From Blastobasis lacticolella (taxonomy: Eukaryota > Arthropoda > Insecta > Lepidoptera > Blastobasidae), in NCBI GenBank assembly GCA_905147135.1, contig LR990055.1, positions 1,984,001-2,048,000 on the forward strand: a stretch of 64,000 nt of DNA. Reading direction: 5' to 3'. A model generated the notes under the pieces. That model did no database searches, was not told the origin of the DNA, and saw nothing but the letters and a program-made list of their open reading frames with translations. Made by a program: the position numbers and the translations under genes. Within the stretch, counting starts at the first letter, position 1. Each line of letters starts with the position of its first letter. Shown in pieces: positions 20,245 through 31,942 of the stretch.

Positions 20245-21670
20245 GTAATGTCGAAGTGGTGAATGCGCACTACGATTATATGCTTTTGTTGAAAGCTATC
20301 ATTAATGTAATGGAATTTCATTATCATCATCATTATATTCAGTAGCTGCATATAGCAACATTGCTGGATTTAAGTCTTCTTCATATTATTGGTGAGTTTG
20401 CCATATACATAGTTTCCATATTTGCCAGGCGAGCTGGAGGTCGTCTTTTCTCGTCAACGGAAGTCATAGCTAGTCTGCCTTTAAGATATTAGTTGACGAC
20501 GTCCATGAATAGAATGGGTTGGTTTTTCTACTTTCCTGGATACTACACGCTTACATAGATTAATGAAGAATTTACTCACGTACCTACCTACATTATATTA
20601 CGTGCGATAGTCACAATCTTCCATTACCAGGATCTTTTTATCTTTTTGTTCTATGATCTGTCCAGACTGATTTGTCTTATTTGGTGAACAAACAATATCC
20701 AAAATCACGAGTTGCCGTATCAATCACATTACATGCACAGTGTAAAGAAGTCTTAAATTATTTAAGAAATACATAGAATGTACTCAACGAATACTGCTGC
20801 AAATTATCTGCGAATAAACTCGCTTATAATAATATGTTCCAGTCTTTAGCCGTTCGCATCAGAAAGCTTCCACCAAAGCGTTATCCTTTGACAGAAATTA
20901 CTTTCCAAAAAAAGGAACAATTCTAGTAAACGAAACCGAGCGAAATCCAACCCGGCGAGTGCGTCTAGCCCCAGACTCCTCTGTCAAAGGGGGACTCGCG
21001 CAATTTGTTACGCGCAGACAGCGCTCCTGTGATTATGCGTGAGGCTCACCACACGCTCCAGGGCGCTTTATTTGTGGGACCTTTTTATGGACCCGGAAAA
21101 AGAGCGGGCAAGAGTGTAGCGCTTTGACAAATGCGGTTCCGTTTAGCAGCTGTTTTTGTTGCGGCAGCAGCGTTTTACTTTCTGTTATTTTTAAATTTTG
21201 CGATGTAGACACAGACACGACATGATCTATTTTGACATCATAAAATCCATAATTGTACCTATAGACCTTTACAAAGGTTTGAGGAGTTAAGAATCATAAT
21301 TATGAGTGTTTAAAATACTTTTGGATTTGTGAGGGCCGTAGCAAGTGGAACAATATGGTCTCTGCCGCCACGAGGAAAAAACGTGACCTTATTTACGTAT
21401 AAAAATATATTCGAGGACATTGGTGTGTATTGGGGTGGCTTAAATATCCAGATAAAATACACGACAGACACTTTCTGTTGTGCATTATTGGTGGAACTCC
21501 ATTATATTACAGATTAAAACATTTTCTATACACTGTTAAGAAGATGCCCGAATCGGTCGCAATAAATTAAACGTTTATAAATGTAATATACTCAGTGCAA
21601 CTAGCGTACAAAAAGTGTTTTAATATATAATATTACAGAAAAGCTAGATTAGTCAAAATGTATGTTATAT
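20245..21670. other. Unassigned intronic DNA with one GC-richer block
   Basis: No gene is seen. The block at about 20940-21130 is GC-richer than its surroundings and does not resemble any repeat in the window; it could be single-copy sequence. The open frame within it (minus strand, 21033-21218) has no recognisable motif. Confidence 0.4.
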
Positions 21671-21675
21671 CATTT

Positions 21676-21905
21676 ACGACCTGAGTGATTCTGTTGGTAA
21701 TATGCAGGTCTGCCACGCAGAGGTCTCGGGTACGATTTCAGGCCTGGTAGAAACTGAATTGAGGAATTTTAATTTCGGCTACGGGTCTGGGTATTATATG
21801 TATTTGAAAATATATAAGTAGATTATCAGTTTTCTAGTATCCATAAAACAAGCATTGCTTATTTTGGGGAATAATGGTGTCGTGTGTATTGTCCAAGCAT
21901 ATTAT
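21676..21905 (+). repeat. SINE-A, copy 2 (full, diverged)
   Basis: The tRNA-like head is present (CTGAGTGATTCTGTTGGTAA A-box region, CGGGTACGATTTCAGGCC B-box region), followed by the SINE-A body ending in GTGTGTATTGTCCAAGCATA. Confidence 0.8.
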
Positions 21906-22480
21906 ATGGCAGCCACCAGTTGGCTGTCTGGTTTGTCATTGACTAGCATAAAAAACAAATTCAAGTAACGCTAACGCTAAAACCCCCAGCGAAAATAAAC
22001 TTCCAAGCCACCTACAATAAAAATAATAAATTTCGGCCCTACTAAAAACGGATCCCCAACACAAAACAAGCAAGGCACGAGGCTTGTAATTTTACCGGCT
22101 TTTCCCTATACACCCAGCGTTAGATACTACATTGTAGTGGAACCGTCCCCAAGGAACACAGGAGCTATGAAAATACACAGTTACCCTACAAAATGGAGGC
22201 ATTGTCGTTTTCGTATGAGAAATGTTGGGAAGTAAGAAATTATAAAGTGTAACAAAGGCTGGCGGACAAATCCTTGGCCGAATAAAGTGTTGGTTAATAC
22301 CAAAAATGTGCAAAACTCATTTTCTCTAGGTAGCTTGAAGGTAAGCTTCACGTAATTACGTACACTCCGCAGAGTTTTACGCTTTAGGGCAAATATTTTG
22401 TTATAATAAGGTCGTTTTTGTAGTTTTGTTTTCTTTGTTACATAAAAATAATTATCTTGGTGTCCAATTACAAATCAAAT
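21906..22480. other. Unassigned intronic DNA
   Basis: No gene or recognised repeat. Confidence 0.4.
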
Positions 22481-22483
22481 TAT

Positions 22484-22640
22484 TATCATCTTGGCGTCAT
22501 AATCTCGATTGTGCTCATGTGCGTGAGAGCCCGGAACCTTCCTTGACCATGATCCAGGATCTGGCAGATCAGGTCATTATAATAGAGCGAGTGCCATTTG
22601 ACCTCCATAACGTTATTTACAGGGAGACCTGACCAGATTC
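22484..22640 (-). repeat. SINE-B, copy 7 (5'-truncated)
   Basis: The tail-side half of SINE-B runs from CATCTTGGCGTCATAATCTC to AGGGAGACCTGACCAGATTC. The tRNA-like head is absent, as expected for 5' truncation on the minus strand. Confidence 0.85.
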
Positions 22641-22724
22641 GATACTTTTATATACTTATTATGCATATAACACATGCACATAAATGTACAATAAAGCGCT
22701 ATTCATTTATTCATTAATAACAGA

Positions 22725-22815
22725 AATTAAAATTCATCATTTCAATTTCTGTTGAATCGAACCCGGGACCTCTTGCATGGCAGACCGGTATGTTGACCAC
22801 TGAGCAACTCAAGTT
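22725..22815 (-). repeat. SINE-A head fragment, copy 3
   Basis: Only the tRNA-like head and the first bases of the body remain (minus strand GAGTTGCTCAGTGGTCAACA, GGTCCCGGGTTCGATTCAAC). The rest of the SINE body is missing. Confidence 0.8.
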
Positions 22816-22819
22816 GTAC

Positions 22820-23515
22820 TTATATTAAAGAGTTTTGTTTTAGAAATAAGCAATACCAATAGTCCTACTACCTAGTCATTCAAGCGCTCATTCCTTCTTT
22901 ATTCTTAATTGTAGACAAACATGCCATCATGATACAAAAAGGTAAGGCTGTAAAATGAGATAATAAATAAATCTAAATCTAAATCTATAGTGTATGTATT
23001 TGTTATGCACTCAAAAGACTCCAATAATTATTCAATACATGGTAAATAAATGACATATACAACCTCACGTTATTTTACGTATGAAGCTATTAACCACAGA
23101 AAACGTTACACAGTAAAACAAAATAAAAACATAATGAACAGTCAAGACGAAGAGATGTGGCCCAATCAGCCACAAGAATGAAGAACAGAGAAGGCACTTA
23201 GTGTAAAACGAGCCTCACAAAGCGCAGTGCTTTCCACCCTGTATAAATAAAAATATATACAGGCTGTGCAGAAAATAAACAGCAGCAAGTATCGCATTTA
23301 GGCCCACTCTCCCCATTAAGCCAATCATTGTTAAGATGGAATCTGGGTCAACCACCTTCGCGCAGCTAGGGAGGATGCAGTATTTCCCCCTGCTATTTTG
23401 GCCCTAATATCTAGCGAGATATTTTCGTTCCTCTTAGCTTTGGGGATTTTGAAATTTATAATTCGGGTTTCTTCTTTTGGATAAACACGTATTTATCAGG
23501 TGGTAGGACTCTGTC
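22820..23515. other. Unassigned intronic DNA
   Basis: No gene or recognised repeat. Confidence 0.4.
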
Positions 23516-23518
23516 AAA

Positions 23519-23752
23519 TAAATAAATATGCCTGGACAATTCACACAGCACCATCTAGCCTCAAAGTAAGCAAAGCTTGTGTTATGGGTGCTAGATAACT
23601 GATACACTACTAACATACTATTTAAATACATACTTATTAGACATTAAACACCCATAAACGTAATAGAAATTTAAATTCATCATTCAAAATTTAATTTTTG
23701 CTCAGTCGGGAATCGAACCCGGGACCTCTGCGTGGTAGGCATGTTAACACCG
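23519..23752 (-). repeat. SINE-A, copy 4
   Basis: A nearly full copy on the minus strand: (AAAT)n tail side at 23519, body with CACCATCTAGCCTCAAAGTA, head with GGGAATCGAACCCGGGACCT near 23710-23745. Confidence 0.88.
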
Positions 23753-23975
23753 CCTTATTTATTTCTGCCTAGCAACAATGCTTGCGTTGTTGTGTTCTGG
23801 TTTTAAGGATAAGCTAACTACCGCAATTACAGGCATGAGGCATTGCATCTTAGTCCTTACAGTGACAACGAACCCCTCTGCATGTTGTTGTCTGCAATCT
23901 AGATGCATGAATCGTAGATGTTATAGGCGACAGTTACTACTTACCATCAGGTGGGCTATCTGCTCTTTTTTCACT
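23745..23975 (+). repeat. Repeat E, copy 4
   Basis: It begins CACCGCCTTATTTATTTCTG, continues through GGCATGAGGCATTGCATCTT and CAGTGACAACGAACC, and ends CTTACCATCAGGTGGGCTAT. This is the reference copy I used to recognise the family. It abuts the head of SINE-A copy 4, so the SINE may have inserted here. Confidence 0.7.
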
Positions 23976-24017
23976 GCGTACATACATCCATTAATACATA
24001 AAGCTCACGCCTGTTTG

Positions 24018-24282
24018 ACGACTTGAGTGGTTCAGTTGGTCAACCACGCACGCACGCACCGGGACGCCACGCAGAGGGTTCGATTCCCGGCCGGGCAGAA
24101 ATTTAAATGATGAATGTTTAATTTCTGTTACGGGTCTAGGTGTTATATGTATAATAAGTATGTATTTAAAAGTATATATGTAGTTTATCAGTTGTCTAGC
24201 ACCCATAACACAAGCTTTGCTTACTTTGGGGCTAGATGGCGTTGTGTGAGTGGTCCAAGTATTATTTATTTATTATTATTAT
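24018..24282 (+). repeat. SINE-A, copy 5 (full length)
   Basis: The head is GAGTGGTTCAGTTGGTCAAC (A-box-like) and GGGTTCGATTCCCGGCC (B-box-like). The body runs through TTTCTGTTACGGGTCTAGGT and GGGGCTAGATGGCGTTGTGT, ending in an (ATTT)n/(ATT)n tail that the Jockey-like element at 24286 joins. It is a tRNA-derived SINE, transcribed by RNA polymerase III if active and dependent on a partner LINE for mobility. It may belong to a known lepidopteran SINE group such as Metulj; this was not checked. Confidence 0.9.
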
Positions 24283-24285
24283 TGC

Positions 24286-25536
24286 CTGTTATGGGAAAGC
24301 TCATGGAGAAAATGTTACAGAAAAGGATGCAATCACACCTGACAGAAGTAATCCCATCCCACAAATTTGGGTTTCGTGCACAGCATGCCACAATAGAGCA
24401 AATCCATCGTCTGGTAGATGTTATAGGTCGTACCTTGGAACACAAACAATATTGTTCTGCAGTATTCCTAGATATCAGTCAAGCCTTTGACAAAGTCTGG
24501 CATGAGGGACTACTCTGTAAAATAAAGAGGATGTTACCGCACTCTTTCTTCCACATTCTGAAGTCTTATTTAAGCGGGAGAGGTTTCGAGGTTAAACACA
24601 ATACTGAAATATCACAACAGTCTGAGATATTAACCGGAGTTCCTCAGGGGAGCATCTTGGGCCCGATCTTATATCTGATATTTACAGCTGATCTACCAGT
24701 TAGTGACCTCGTCACAACTGCCACGTATACGGACGACACAGCGCGAGTGGTTCTCTTAGTGCATGATGATCCAATAGTTTCCTCAGAAAACCTGCAAGCT
24801 CATCTATCCAATATAGAGACATGGCTACACAAGTGGCGCATAAAAGCCAACCAGAACAAGTCGGTACAGGTGACATTCTCCCTTAGAAGACGAACCTGCC
24901 CACCTGTCAAATTGAATAACTTGGACATACCACAAGCAGATGATGCGAAGTACCTGGGAATGCATCTGGACAGAAGGCTTACTTGGAGGAAGCACATATG
25001 GAACAAACGCAAACAACTGGGACTGGCTTATTGGAAGAAAATCATACCTGTCTAAGGAAAGCAAGATAGCTGTATATAAATCAATCCTGAAGCCCATATG
25101 GACGTACGGGATACAGCTGTGGGGGACATCCAGTACCAGCAATATTGAAATACTGGAAAGGTTTTAAAGTAAAACATTAAGGTCTATGCTCGACATACCG
25201 TACTTCATCAGCAACAAGTACATTCATAAGGATCTAGGGATAAAAACGGTGAAACAGGAAATAGCCACATATAGTAAAAAATACCAAGGCAGATTATCAA
25301 GCCTTGTCAACGAGTTAGCATTTAATTTGAAGGGCATGGGAAGTGTCCACCATCGGCGCCTGAAAAGACACAGTATACCTTCTCTATCTGAACTAAAATG
25401 AACAAAGACACTAAGGAGGGAAGAGGTCATTGGATTATCTGACTGAAATAAGAGGAAATCAATCTAATAACCAGAGAAGTGGCCTATTGTTGATGCAACA
25501 GATTGCCAAGTAACAATGTAAGAAAAAAAAAAAAAT
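24286..25536 (+). mobile_element. 5'-truncated Jockey-like element with poly(A) tail
   Basis: It begins inside the RT coding region directly after the AT-rich tail of SINE-A copy 5 and ends in a 13-base A tract at about 25524-25536. TTATTTATTA follows the tail and also occurs in the SINE tail just upstream, a plausible but low-complexity target duplication. It is a different family from the 14.9-kb Jockey-like element, as the protein sequences differ throughout. Confidence 0.8.
24289..25401 (+). pseudogene. Jockey-like reverse transcriptase, truncated and frameshifted, YTDD box
   Basis: The frame opens at MGKLMEKMLQKRMQSHLTEV, inside the RT fingers, and includes HKFGFRAQHATIEQ, VFLDISQAFDKVWHEGLL, GVPQGSILGPILY and TYTDDTARV. 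The catalytic box is YTDD instead of YADD. Conserved KYLGMHLDRRLTWRKHI follows. A small deletion near 25025 shifts the frame. The continuation WLIGRKSYLSKESKIAVYKS and ILKPIWTYGIQLWG is read one frame over, and a stop at 25165-25167 breaks it again before the last segment, which ends at 25401. It is clearly nonfunctional. Both the endonuclease and the gag-like ORF1 are missing. Confidence 0.92.
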
Positions 25537-25539
25537 TAT

Positions 25540-26060
25540 TTATTACAGGTAGAGTAGGCAGAGATTATGAACTGCCACTGAGGAGCTTAAATGAAAAGCA
25601 CGTAAAACTTATATGGAATTGGATAAGTGCTTTTGATTTCCCAGCAGGATTATCCCTGCAGCCTCTCATAAATTGAATCTACCTATACAATAGTTTTGTA
25701 ACTTTTTAGTTCTTATAGCTTACTATCTTCAGTAAGAATATTCCATCGAACAATAGATAAGATATTTTAAGTAATTTATTAACCACTTCACCTTTGGGGT
25801 TACCTTCACGTGTAATCCTTAAATTTTATTCGCCAGTAAATTAAAACGGTTATTAATATCTCGCTTAAAATGGGGTTATGGCCACGTAAATTTGATATGA
25901 GATGGAATTATAAATTAGGTTGCAAATTAATAACAAGCTGAGTTACAGGAGGCGATAAATTTTCAAAAACCCAATTAAATTTCATTACTTGCTTATGAAA
26001 AATCAGCTACCTAAAAATTTAAGTATCAAAATCTATTAGTCTGCATAGCAGAACAAAATT
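25540..26060. other. Unassigned intronic DNA
   Basis: AT-rich, with no gene or recognised repeat. Confidence 0.4.
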
Positions 26061-26064
26061 TAAA

Positions 26065-27130
26065 ATTTTTTAGTTCGTGTTATGGTGGACTATTTCTAAT
26101 AATACTGACGTCGTATGAGATTATCAAATGATGTATAAATATTTCAAACCCTGCCGCTCTAATGTTAAATCGTTATTGGCTATCCCTATCCATCACTCCA
26201 ATTTCTTTTTCTATTCCTTTACTGTTCATGCTCCGAGACTTTGGAACTCTCTTCCACATAAGGTGCGGGACAGTCCGTCACTACAGACTTTTAAAAAACG
26301 TATCAAGGACCATTATCTATCTTTGTCTAGTTGTACATAGATATGTATGTTTAGTATAGTATTATTATTATAAGTTTATATTATATTAATTATATTTTAT
26401 TTGAGAAGATAAGTATGTTTAAGTATTTTAGTATGTATTCTATATCACGCACGTCGATCTGCTTTACTTATCTCATCTCTCTTCTGTAGGCCTGCTGGAA
26501 GAAATTTATTTTAGAAATAAGTAGTGCCTATTGTATCGTCTATATGTGTGATGTTTCTCTGTGTATAATAAAATGTTAAATAAAAAAATAAATATATGTT
26601 GGGATAAAGGCAGGGGATGATGAATAAATTATAATGATAATGATTTCTTATACTAATGGACCCGGCGCAACTTCTTTTCCTTACACCTACTTTACCCCAA
26701 CCTATTCTTTTTTCTTTATTATAAACCTACATCTTGAATTACTCTATCAGTATAACAGAACTAATTAAGTTTTAGTTCGTGTTATCGTGGATTATTCTCT
26801 ATAATACTGACGTCGTATGACATCATGAAATGATGTTGGGATAAGGGCAAGGAATGTTGATTAAATGATTGATTATTAATTCATATACTTATAGACCTGG
26901 CGCGACTTCGTTCGCGTACACCTATTTATCCCCTACCTTCCCATTTTTATTACTTATATACTTTACTCTTGAATCTATTGTTGAAAACCACATTAAAATC
27001 CGTTGCGTAGTTTAAAAGATCTAAGCACACATATATCTAAGCGACTTTGTCTTATACTACGTAAAGATAATACTGACGTCGTATGACATCATCAAATGAT
27101 TTGGGAATGACGGTAGGGGATGATGATTAA
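26065..27130 (+). repeat. Three partial head-to-tail copies of one repeat (family K extended)
   Basis: The block GATAATACTGACGTCGTATG occurs at about 26098, 26808 and 27066, each followed by a CATCATCAAATGATG-like segment. The associated ACTTCGTTCGCGT block follows two of the units (26670, 26903). The order is the same each time, so this is a tandem or repeated insertion of one family. The first unit is interrupted by the CR1-like tail at 26135-26595. Confidence 0.6.
26135..26595 (+). pseudogene. CR1/Jockey-type 3' end with C-terminal ORF relic, inserted in the first unit
   Basis: The frame includes FTVHAPRLWNSLPHKVRDSP and SLQTFKKRIKDHYLSLSS to a stop at about 26338. This is the RLWNSLP C-terminal signature of non-LTR reverse transcriptases. 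A roughly 250-bp 3' tail ends in (TAAA)n near 26590. ATGT occurs at 26131-26134 and 26596-26599; across the insertion the host repeat continues exactly (ATGATG then TTGGGATAA), so the borders are well supported although the duplication is short. Confidence 0.8.
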
Positions 27131-27560
27131 ATTATATTGATATATTTTTTCTTATACTGCATAAACTTCGAAATTATACAGTACTTGTGGCATATTTTCT
27201 GCTAAAACGCTCCAACTTCTTGTCGCTCAGTTTATTTTTAAACGAAGCTGCCTTTATAACTTCTCAACTTTTCGGAAACACCATAAATTACTGTCGTCAA
27301 GAAAATTAAGTTTGATATTCGGCACGTGGATATAGATGGTCGATTATTTGTAAATATATTTTGTATTTAAAATACCCAATTGAAAAATTTGTTGTAAAAT
27401 AAGGACTGAAATGATAAAGAAATTTAAACTTGTCAATGGGACGGGATTATCCAAACTTAAAATAAAAACTCAGTATTGCGGATTCGTAACGCTAGCTAAA
27501 AACACAAAGATATTCAATAAGATTGATATTTTTATCTTTATTAACTTTTTTTATGCTATT
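27131..27560. other. Unassigned intronic DNA
   Basis: No gene or recognised repeat. Confidence 0.4.
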
Positions 27561-27845
27561 TAGTGACAAACGAGCCGACAGCCCACCTGATGGTAAGTGG
27601 TAACTGTCACCCATAACATCTACAATTCATACATTTAGGTTGCAGGTTACAAACATGCAGAACGGCAGGTGCGTTGTCACTGTGAGGCCTATGTTGAAAT
27701 TCCTGATGCCTGTAATTTTGCTGGGTACCTCCACCGGATCACAACAACGCAAGCATTGTCGCTTGGTGGCAGAAATAGATAAGGCTGTGGTAATCACCCA
27801 GGCGGACTTCTCAGGCTTGACAGAGTCCTACCACCTGATAAGTGC
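27560..27845 (-). repeat. Repeat E, copy 5
   Basis: A minus-strand copy running from GACAGCCCACCTGATGGTAA through ATTTAGGTTGCAGGTTACAA to CAGAGTCCTACCACCTGATA. It extends further than the copy at 23745 and shows the family is at least about 285 bp. An open plus-strand frame across it is fortuitous. Confidence 0.7.
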
Positions 27846-28500
27846 TACCAAGAATACTGATATTACCCGATATGTCTAGAATTTTCTGGCGATAACAAAG
27901 AACTCCCTCAAAAACAACAACAGGAAAGAATCAAGAAACACGCACATAACTCAACTCTCAAAATATTCCATCACGAACGTCAGCAACAATTTCTTTGCTA
28001 TAATTAATTTTTAATTGCTCCGAAGTTCTGACGACCAAGTTTTCAATGGTTATTGTTTAAGGACGACAAGTTTTTGTGTTTAAAAATTGCAAACTCCAAG
28101 TTCCGAAGTCTTGGAATACTTGAGAGAAATTCCCTTTGAGAGGAAATACGCCGGAATGCCGCCGGAAATTGTGATATATTACGCATGTGACGCATAGAAT
28201 TCCTTATGGCGCATTTGAAAGAAAATTAATAAGACAAGACTGCTTTTCAATTTGTGTTAGCGGACTATAATATTAAAAGTTGTTTATGGATCCCTGGTAA
28301 GCGTGAGATAAAGTAAATCTTAGCTTTTTAAAGTATACAGTTTTAAAAGTTTAAGACTTGAAGTGTGAAGTTACAGATATATTCACGAGCGATCCTTGGT
28401 TATCAAAACGTCAATGAAAAATACATAATGCTGTTAGTGGTGACATAAGCATCGTCGTTCATACCTTTATCAATATTTCATGGATTTTTCTTACTTATTT
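27846..28500. other. Unassigned intronic DNA
   Basis: No gene or recognised repeat. Confidence 0.4.
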
Positions 28501-28504
28501 TCTG

Positions 28505-28674
28505 AAAAAGATTATCGGGTCTGGGTGTTATATCTATAATAAGTATGTATTTAAAAGTATTTAAGTAGTATATCAGTTATCTACCGCCCATAGTACAAGC
28601 TTTGCTTTGTTTGGGGCTAGATGGCGCTGTGTGAATTTGTGCACGAATATTTATTTATTTATTTTATTTATTAT
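28505..28674 (+). repeat. SINE-A, copy 6 (head missing)
   Basis: From CGGGTCTGGGTGTTATATCT to GGCGCTGTGTGAATTTGTGC and an (ATTT)n tail. Confidence 0.88.
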
Positions 28675-29695
28675 TAGAATTTAACCTATCAATAACTTTA
28701 GGGATCGGATAGAGGTATTTTTTTTTACAAACTATATAAATAATCTTCTACCGGAACATCAATCATACGCTTAACCGGAGCACAATAGCAGTGATACTCG
28801 ACCTATTACACGGAATGTCTGACTAAGCTAAGCTGACCCGAGATCTCACATTAAGCTACAAAGCCCACAGTCCAGACGGGCGCACGTTAGGAATTCCATT
28901 ACGTAGCATTGTTTGGTTCCAACGTGAAATAGGTCCATGGAAACATACGAGACACTGCGAAATCTGCAGGAATCGCTGAAAACTAGCGTCTAACCCGGGT
29001 ATCAATACTATATGTTGACTACGGTATGAAATAGGGATGTAGAAGGCAACAAAATACTGCAAAATTTTCAGGAGTGCGAAACCAGCGACTATACTGATTA
29101 CCAAAACTCAATATATCAACAAATAACACCACCACACCACGACATGAGTTTACTATACTAAATTACAGATAGTTCTCATACGGATTTTGCGCATGATATC
29201 AGACAGCAGATGACAGAATTGATCAAAACAACTAACTGAAATAGAATCAGCTGCAACATACAGTTGCAACAATGCTTTCAACCGGCTTTTCCCTAATGGG
29301 TTTTTCCTTGTTTATTTTGCGCCGTTGTATTTTATTACAAGCTTTTATTTAACTTTACTTGTATGTATGCCCTGGACTGCCTTACATTCAATTGTGCTAA
29401 AATTTGGTGTACCTATATAACTTGGATGACAATGTAATATGGTATCATGGAGCTGGTTTGATGATGGAGTAAAAAAGTGGCCATATGAACTACTGAGCGG
29501 TATAAGGTAATCCCAGCGCATTTGGGCTCTTTGGAATGGTCTTGATGAGTACAATAGCGCGCGATAAAAGCTTGTAATTGAAAAATTTAGAACTTGACTA
29601 CCTTGGCGCAACGACCCTAAATAAATGTAAGTAGGCCTCCGACATGAAGCTACATAAATTTTAATAACCTAACCGGCAGAAAAAGTCGGATAACC
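28675..29695. other. Unassigned intronic DNA
   Basis: No gene. Short frames on the minus strand (28856-29104, 29345-29611) have no recognisable domain, and no repeat is identified. This is one of the longer possibly single-copy stretches. Confidence 0.4.
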
Positions 29696-29699
29696 CCGA

Positions 29700-30430
29700 T
29701 CAATTTAATTGAACTCAAATATGTTCTAAACTACACAAACGATTTAAATGAAACCAAGCTAAAAACCAGCTCGATTAAACTGGCTCACAAATAGAGAAAA
29801 CCGCATCGAAATCAGTCTATCGGTTCGGCAACTACGATGCCGCAGACAGATACACAAATCCACAGATACACACCTCAAACTTATAGCATCCCTCTTTTCT
29901 CGTTGGGGGTTAAAAATTGTATGACCATTTTAGGTTTTGTGTATTGCAAAGTCAAGTATCTAATTTTGAGAGGGTGTGTTGTTGGTCTGAGTATGAGTAT
30001 CCTCTTTTTGCTACGCTTTATTCCTACGAAGTCTCTGTGGAGGGTCACCGCACTGACAACCAGTGATCGGACGTCAATCATGGCATTGTGCTGAGCGTGA
30101 CCCTTTACCCGTCCCCTTCCCGTGGCCAAAAGTTGTATACCTACTCACATTTTGTGATGCTGTAAAGAAAAAATCAATACCTCGTTGTTCAGAATCAGTA
30201 CCAATTATACTTGTTATGTTTAAAAAACATTGATATGGGATTGCAACTTATTTATTTATATAGAGTGAAGTGTTCACCATTGGCACGACTAAACTGGCTG
30301 TCAAATAATGAAAACATCATCGAAATCGGTCCATCCATTCGGAAGACACGATGCCACAGCCAGATGCATATTGCCGCAGAAACACATAAAATTTATATAA
30401 TCCTTTTTTTTAGTTGGGGTCAAAAAAATC
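29700..30430 (-). repeat. Family F repeats, two diverged minus-strand copies
   Basis: The blocks CTCGATTAAACTGGCTCACA (29772 onward, ending CTCGTTGGGGGTTAA near 29913) and GACTAAACTGGCTGTCAAAT (30285-30430) are two copies of the family seen in plus orientation at 18360 and 61195. The roughly 350 bp between them is unassigned. Confidence 0.5.
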
Positions 30431-30719
30431 TGCAGCAATATTCATGCCTGTGTTTCCAAAGTTATTGTGCCGCTGCTCCCTGCATCAGGGTAAGATGTGA
30501 ATTCAGACACGTGCATACAAAGCGCATGTCTCGCTTGCCGGTAGTCACGGGTGGCGAGTTGGCACTACCGGTTAATATTTAGGAGGTAAGCGTAGAGCAA
30601 TGGGTTGGAAAAGTGTTTTGGAGTGAAAACTTGTTTAGCGTTTAGGAATCCTTTAGGTTTGCTCTTTCCGTCGTTGAAGTGAAATTGGTACATTTCGGAA
30701 TAATAAAGGATATATTATT

Positions 30720-30815
30720 ATATTAGACGGGACTTGGACGCGACGTACCTTTATGATTTGTTTTCCCGACGTTTCGGTAGGGTTACACCCACCGTGGTCA
30801 CGAGACGACTCGATA
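30720..30815. repeat. Repeat with the CCGACGTTTCGG / GTGGTCACGAGAC motif pair
   Basis: CCCGACGTTTCGGTAGGGTT is followed by CACCCACCGTGGTCACGAGA. A related but inverted arrangement (CCATGGTCACGGGACTCGTG) is found at 12203-12222 inside the foldback at 12121-12266. It is noncoding. Confidence 0.45.
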
Positions 30816-31940
30816 TAATATATAATAATATGTGTAAAGAACGCGAGTTTAGTTTGAAACAAATATTAATAAAGGATAATATTAAATTGATGATACCAAG
30901 GTACAGAAAAGTGTTATGGTTTACTTAGAGAGTACTCTGTCTTAAAAATGCGCAGCAGTTTGACAGGCCGACTTAAATGTAACTGTTGTTGTATCTTTTT
31001 ACTTAATAAATAATTAAAAAAAAGGGGTACCGTACGGATGTGGTTGTGAAAACAAACAACTTTTTTTAGGTATGGTACCAACATTGAAATCGTAAAAAAA
31101 TCTGCTGTGTCATACATATGCAGGATTCGTTTTCAAAATTGTATGAAACAGCTAATTTTTGTATCGTGGTTTCCGAGAAGGTGCCATAGTAAAAGTTATT
31201 TGTTATCACGAGCACATAAATACAATCTTGCATCAATTTCAAATCACCATCAATCAGTGAAAAAATTTGTTAAAGATTTTCACTATTCGAATAGCCACTA
31301 CGCTTCAAAATATATTTAGTTATAACTTCTATTTAGAAAAGAACGGGTATTTACAGAGAAAGCAATTAAGCAGCATATCAACATTTGAAAATATCTTCTT
31401 AGTGTTTTGAAGACAAATACTAGGGCATGAACCCCAGAACTAAGCCATATTGACGATGCTATTCGCCCATATATCCTAGAGCTCATCAATCTCACCTAGA
31501 GCTGTACAGGGGGAGGAGGTGTGCACACAAAAAGTCTTCCCCCTACCCACCAGGGTAGTAATTAGTTAGCTAAACACTAAAACTTCGTAAATTGTAACCA
31601 CAGGATAGCCGCCACGTTTTTTAATATCTAAACTAAGCAGGTATTTGGCTGCCATCTAAACCTGATGGATAGCGACGATGCGGCCGAAAGTGCAAAATAG
31701 AAACCTACGAGTCTATAAATAGCTTATTCACTCTGGCCTTTAAGGAGTTCAGGTTATACTGTTCTTGGAACACACTAGCAGGCAAAGTGATTCCTTAGCC
31801 GTGCGCATTAGAAAGGTCGAGGCAAAGCGATTTCGTATAGAACCACACATATCAGCGTTTAAAAACACACCTAACCTGCTATAGAGTGGAACGCCTGCCC
31901 ACCTATTAACTTATAATCTAGAAAAATGAAATTATAACTT
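30816..31940. other. Unassigned intronic DNA beside the S1-S2 exon
   Basis: No supported gene. A frame at about 31180-31319 (LLSRAHKYNLASISNHHQSV) is vaguely like a retroelement C-terminus, but I cannot support it. The stretch up to the donor at 31942 otherwise shows nothing. Confidence 0.35.
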
Positions 31941-31942
31941 AC

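Larger units (their letters stand above)
323..31942 (-). other. Shaw: Large intron of the Shaw-type channel gene (about 31.6 kb)
   Basis: This interval lies between the S1-S2 exon and the S3-S4 exon of the minus-strand channel gene. It is bounded by a GTAAGT donor (starting at 31942 and reading downward) and an AG acceptor at 324-323. It lies in phase 0. Everything annotated within it (SINEs, Jockey fragments, foldback elements) is intronic with respect to this gene. Consecutiveness of the exons is inferred because the flanking peptides abut without a gap against Drosophila Shaw. Confidence 0.85.

Noticed and set aside
31107..31319. Frame LLSRAHKYNLASISNHHQSV considered as retroelement C-terminus
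   Set aside because: The resemblance is only general; no LWNxLP or tail structure follows.
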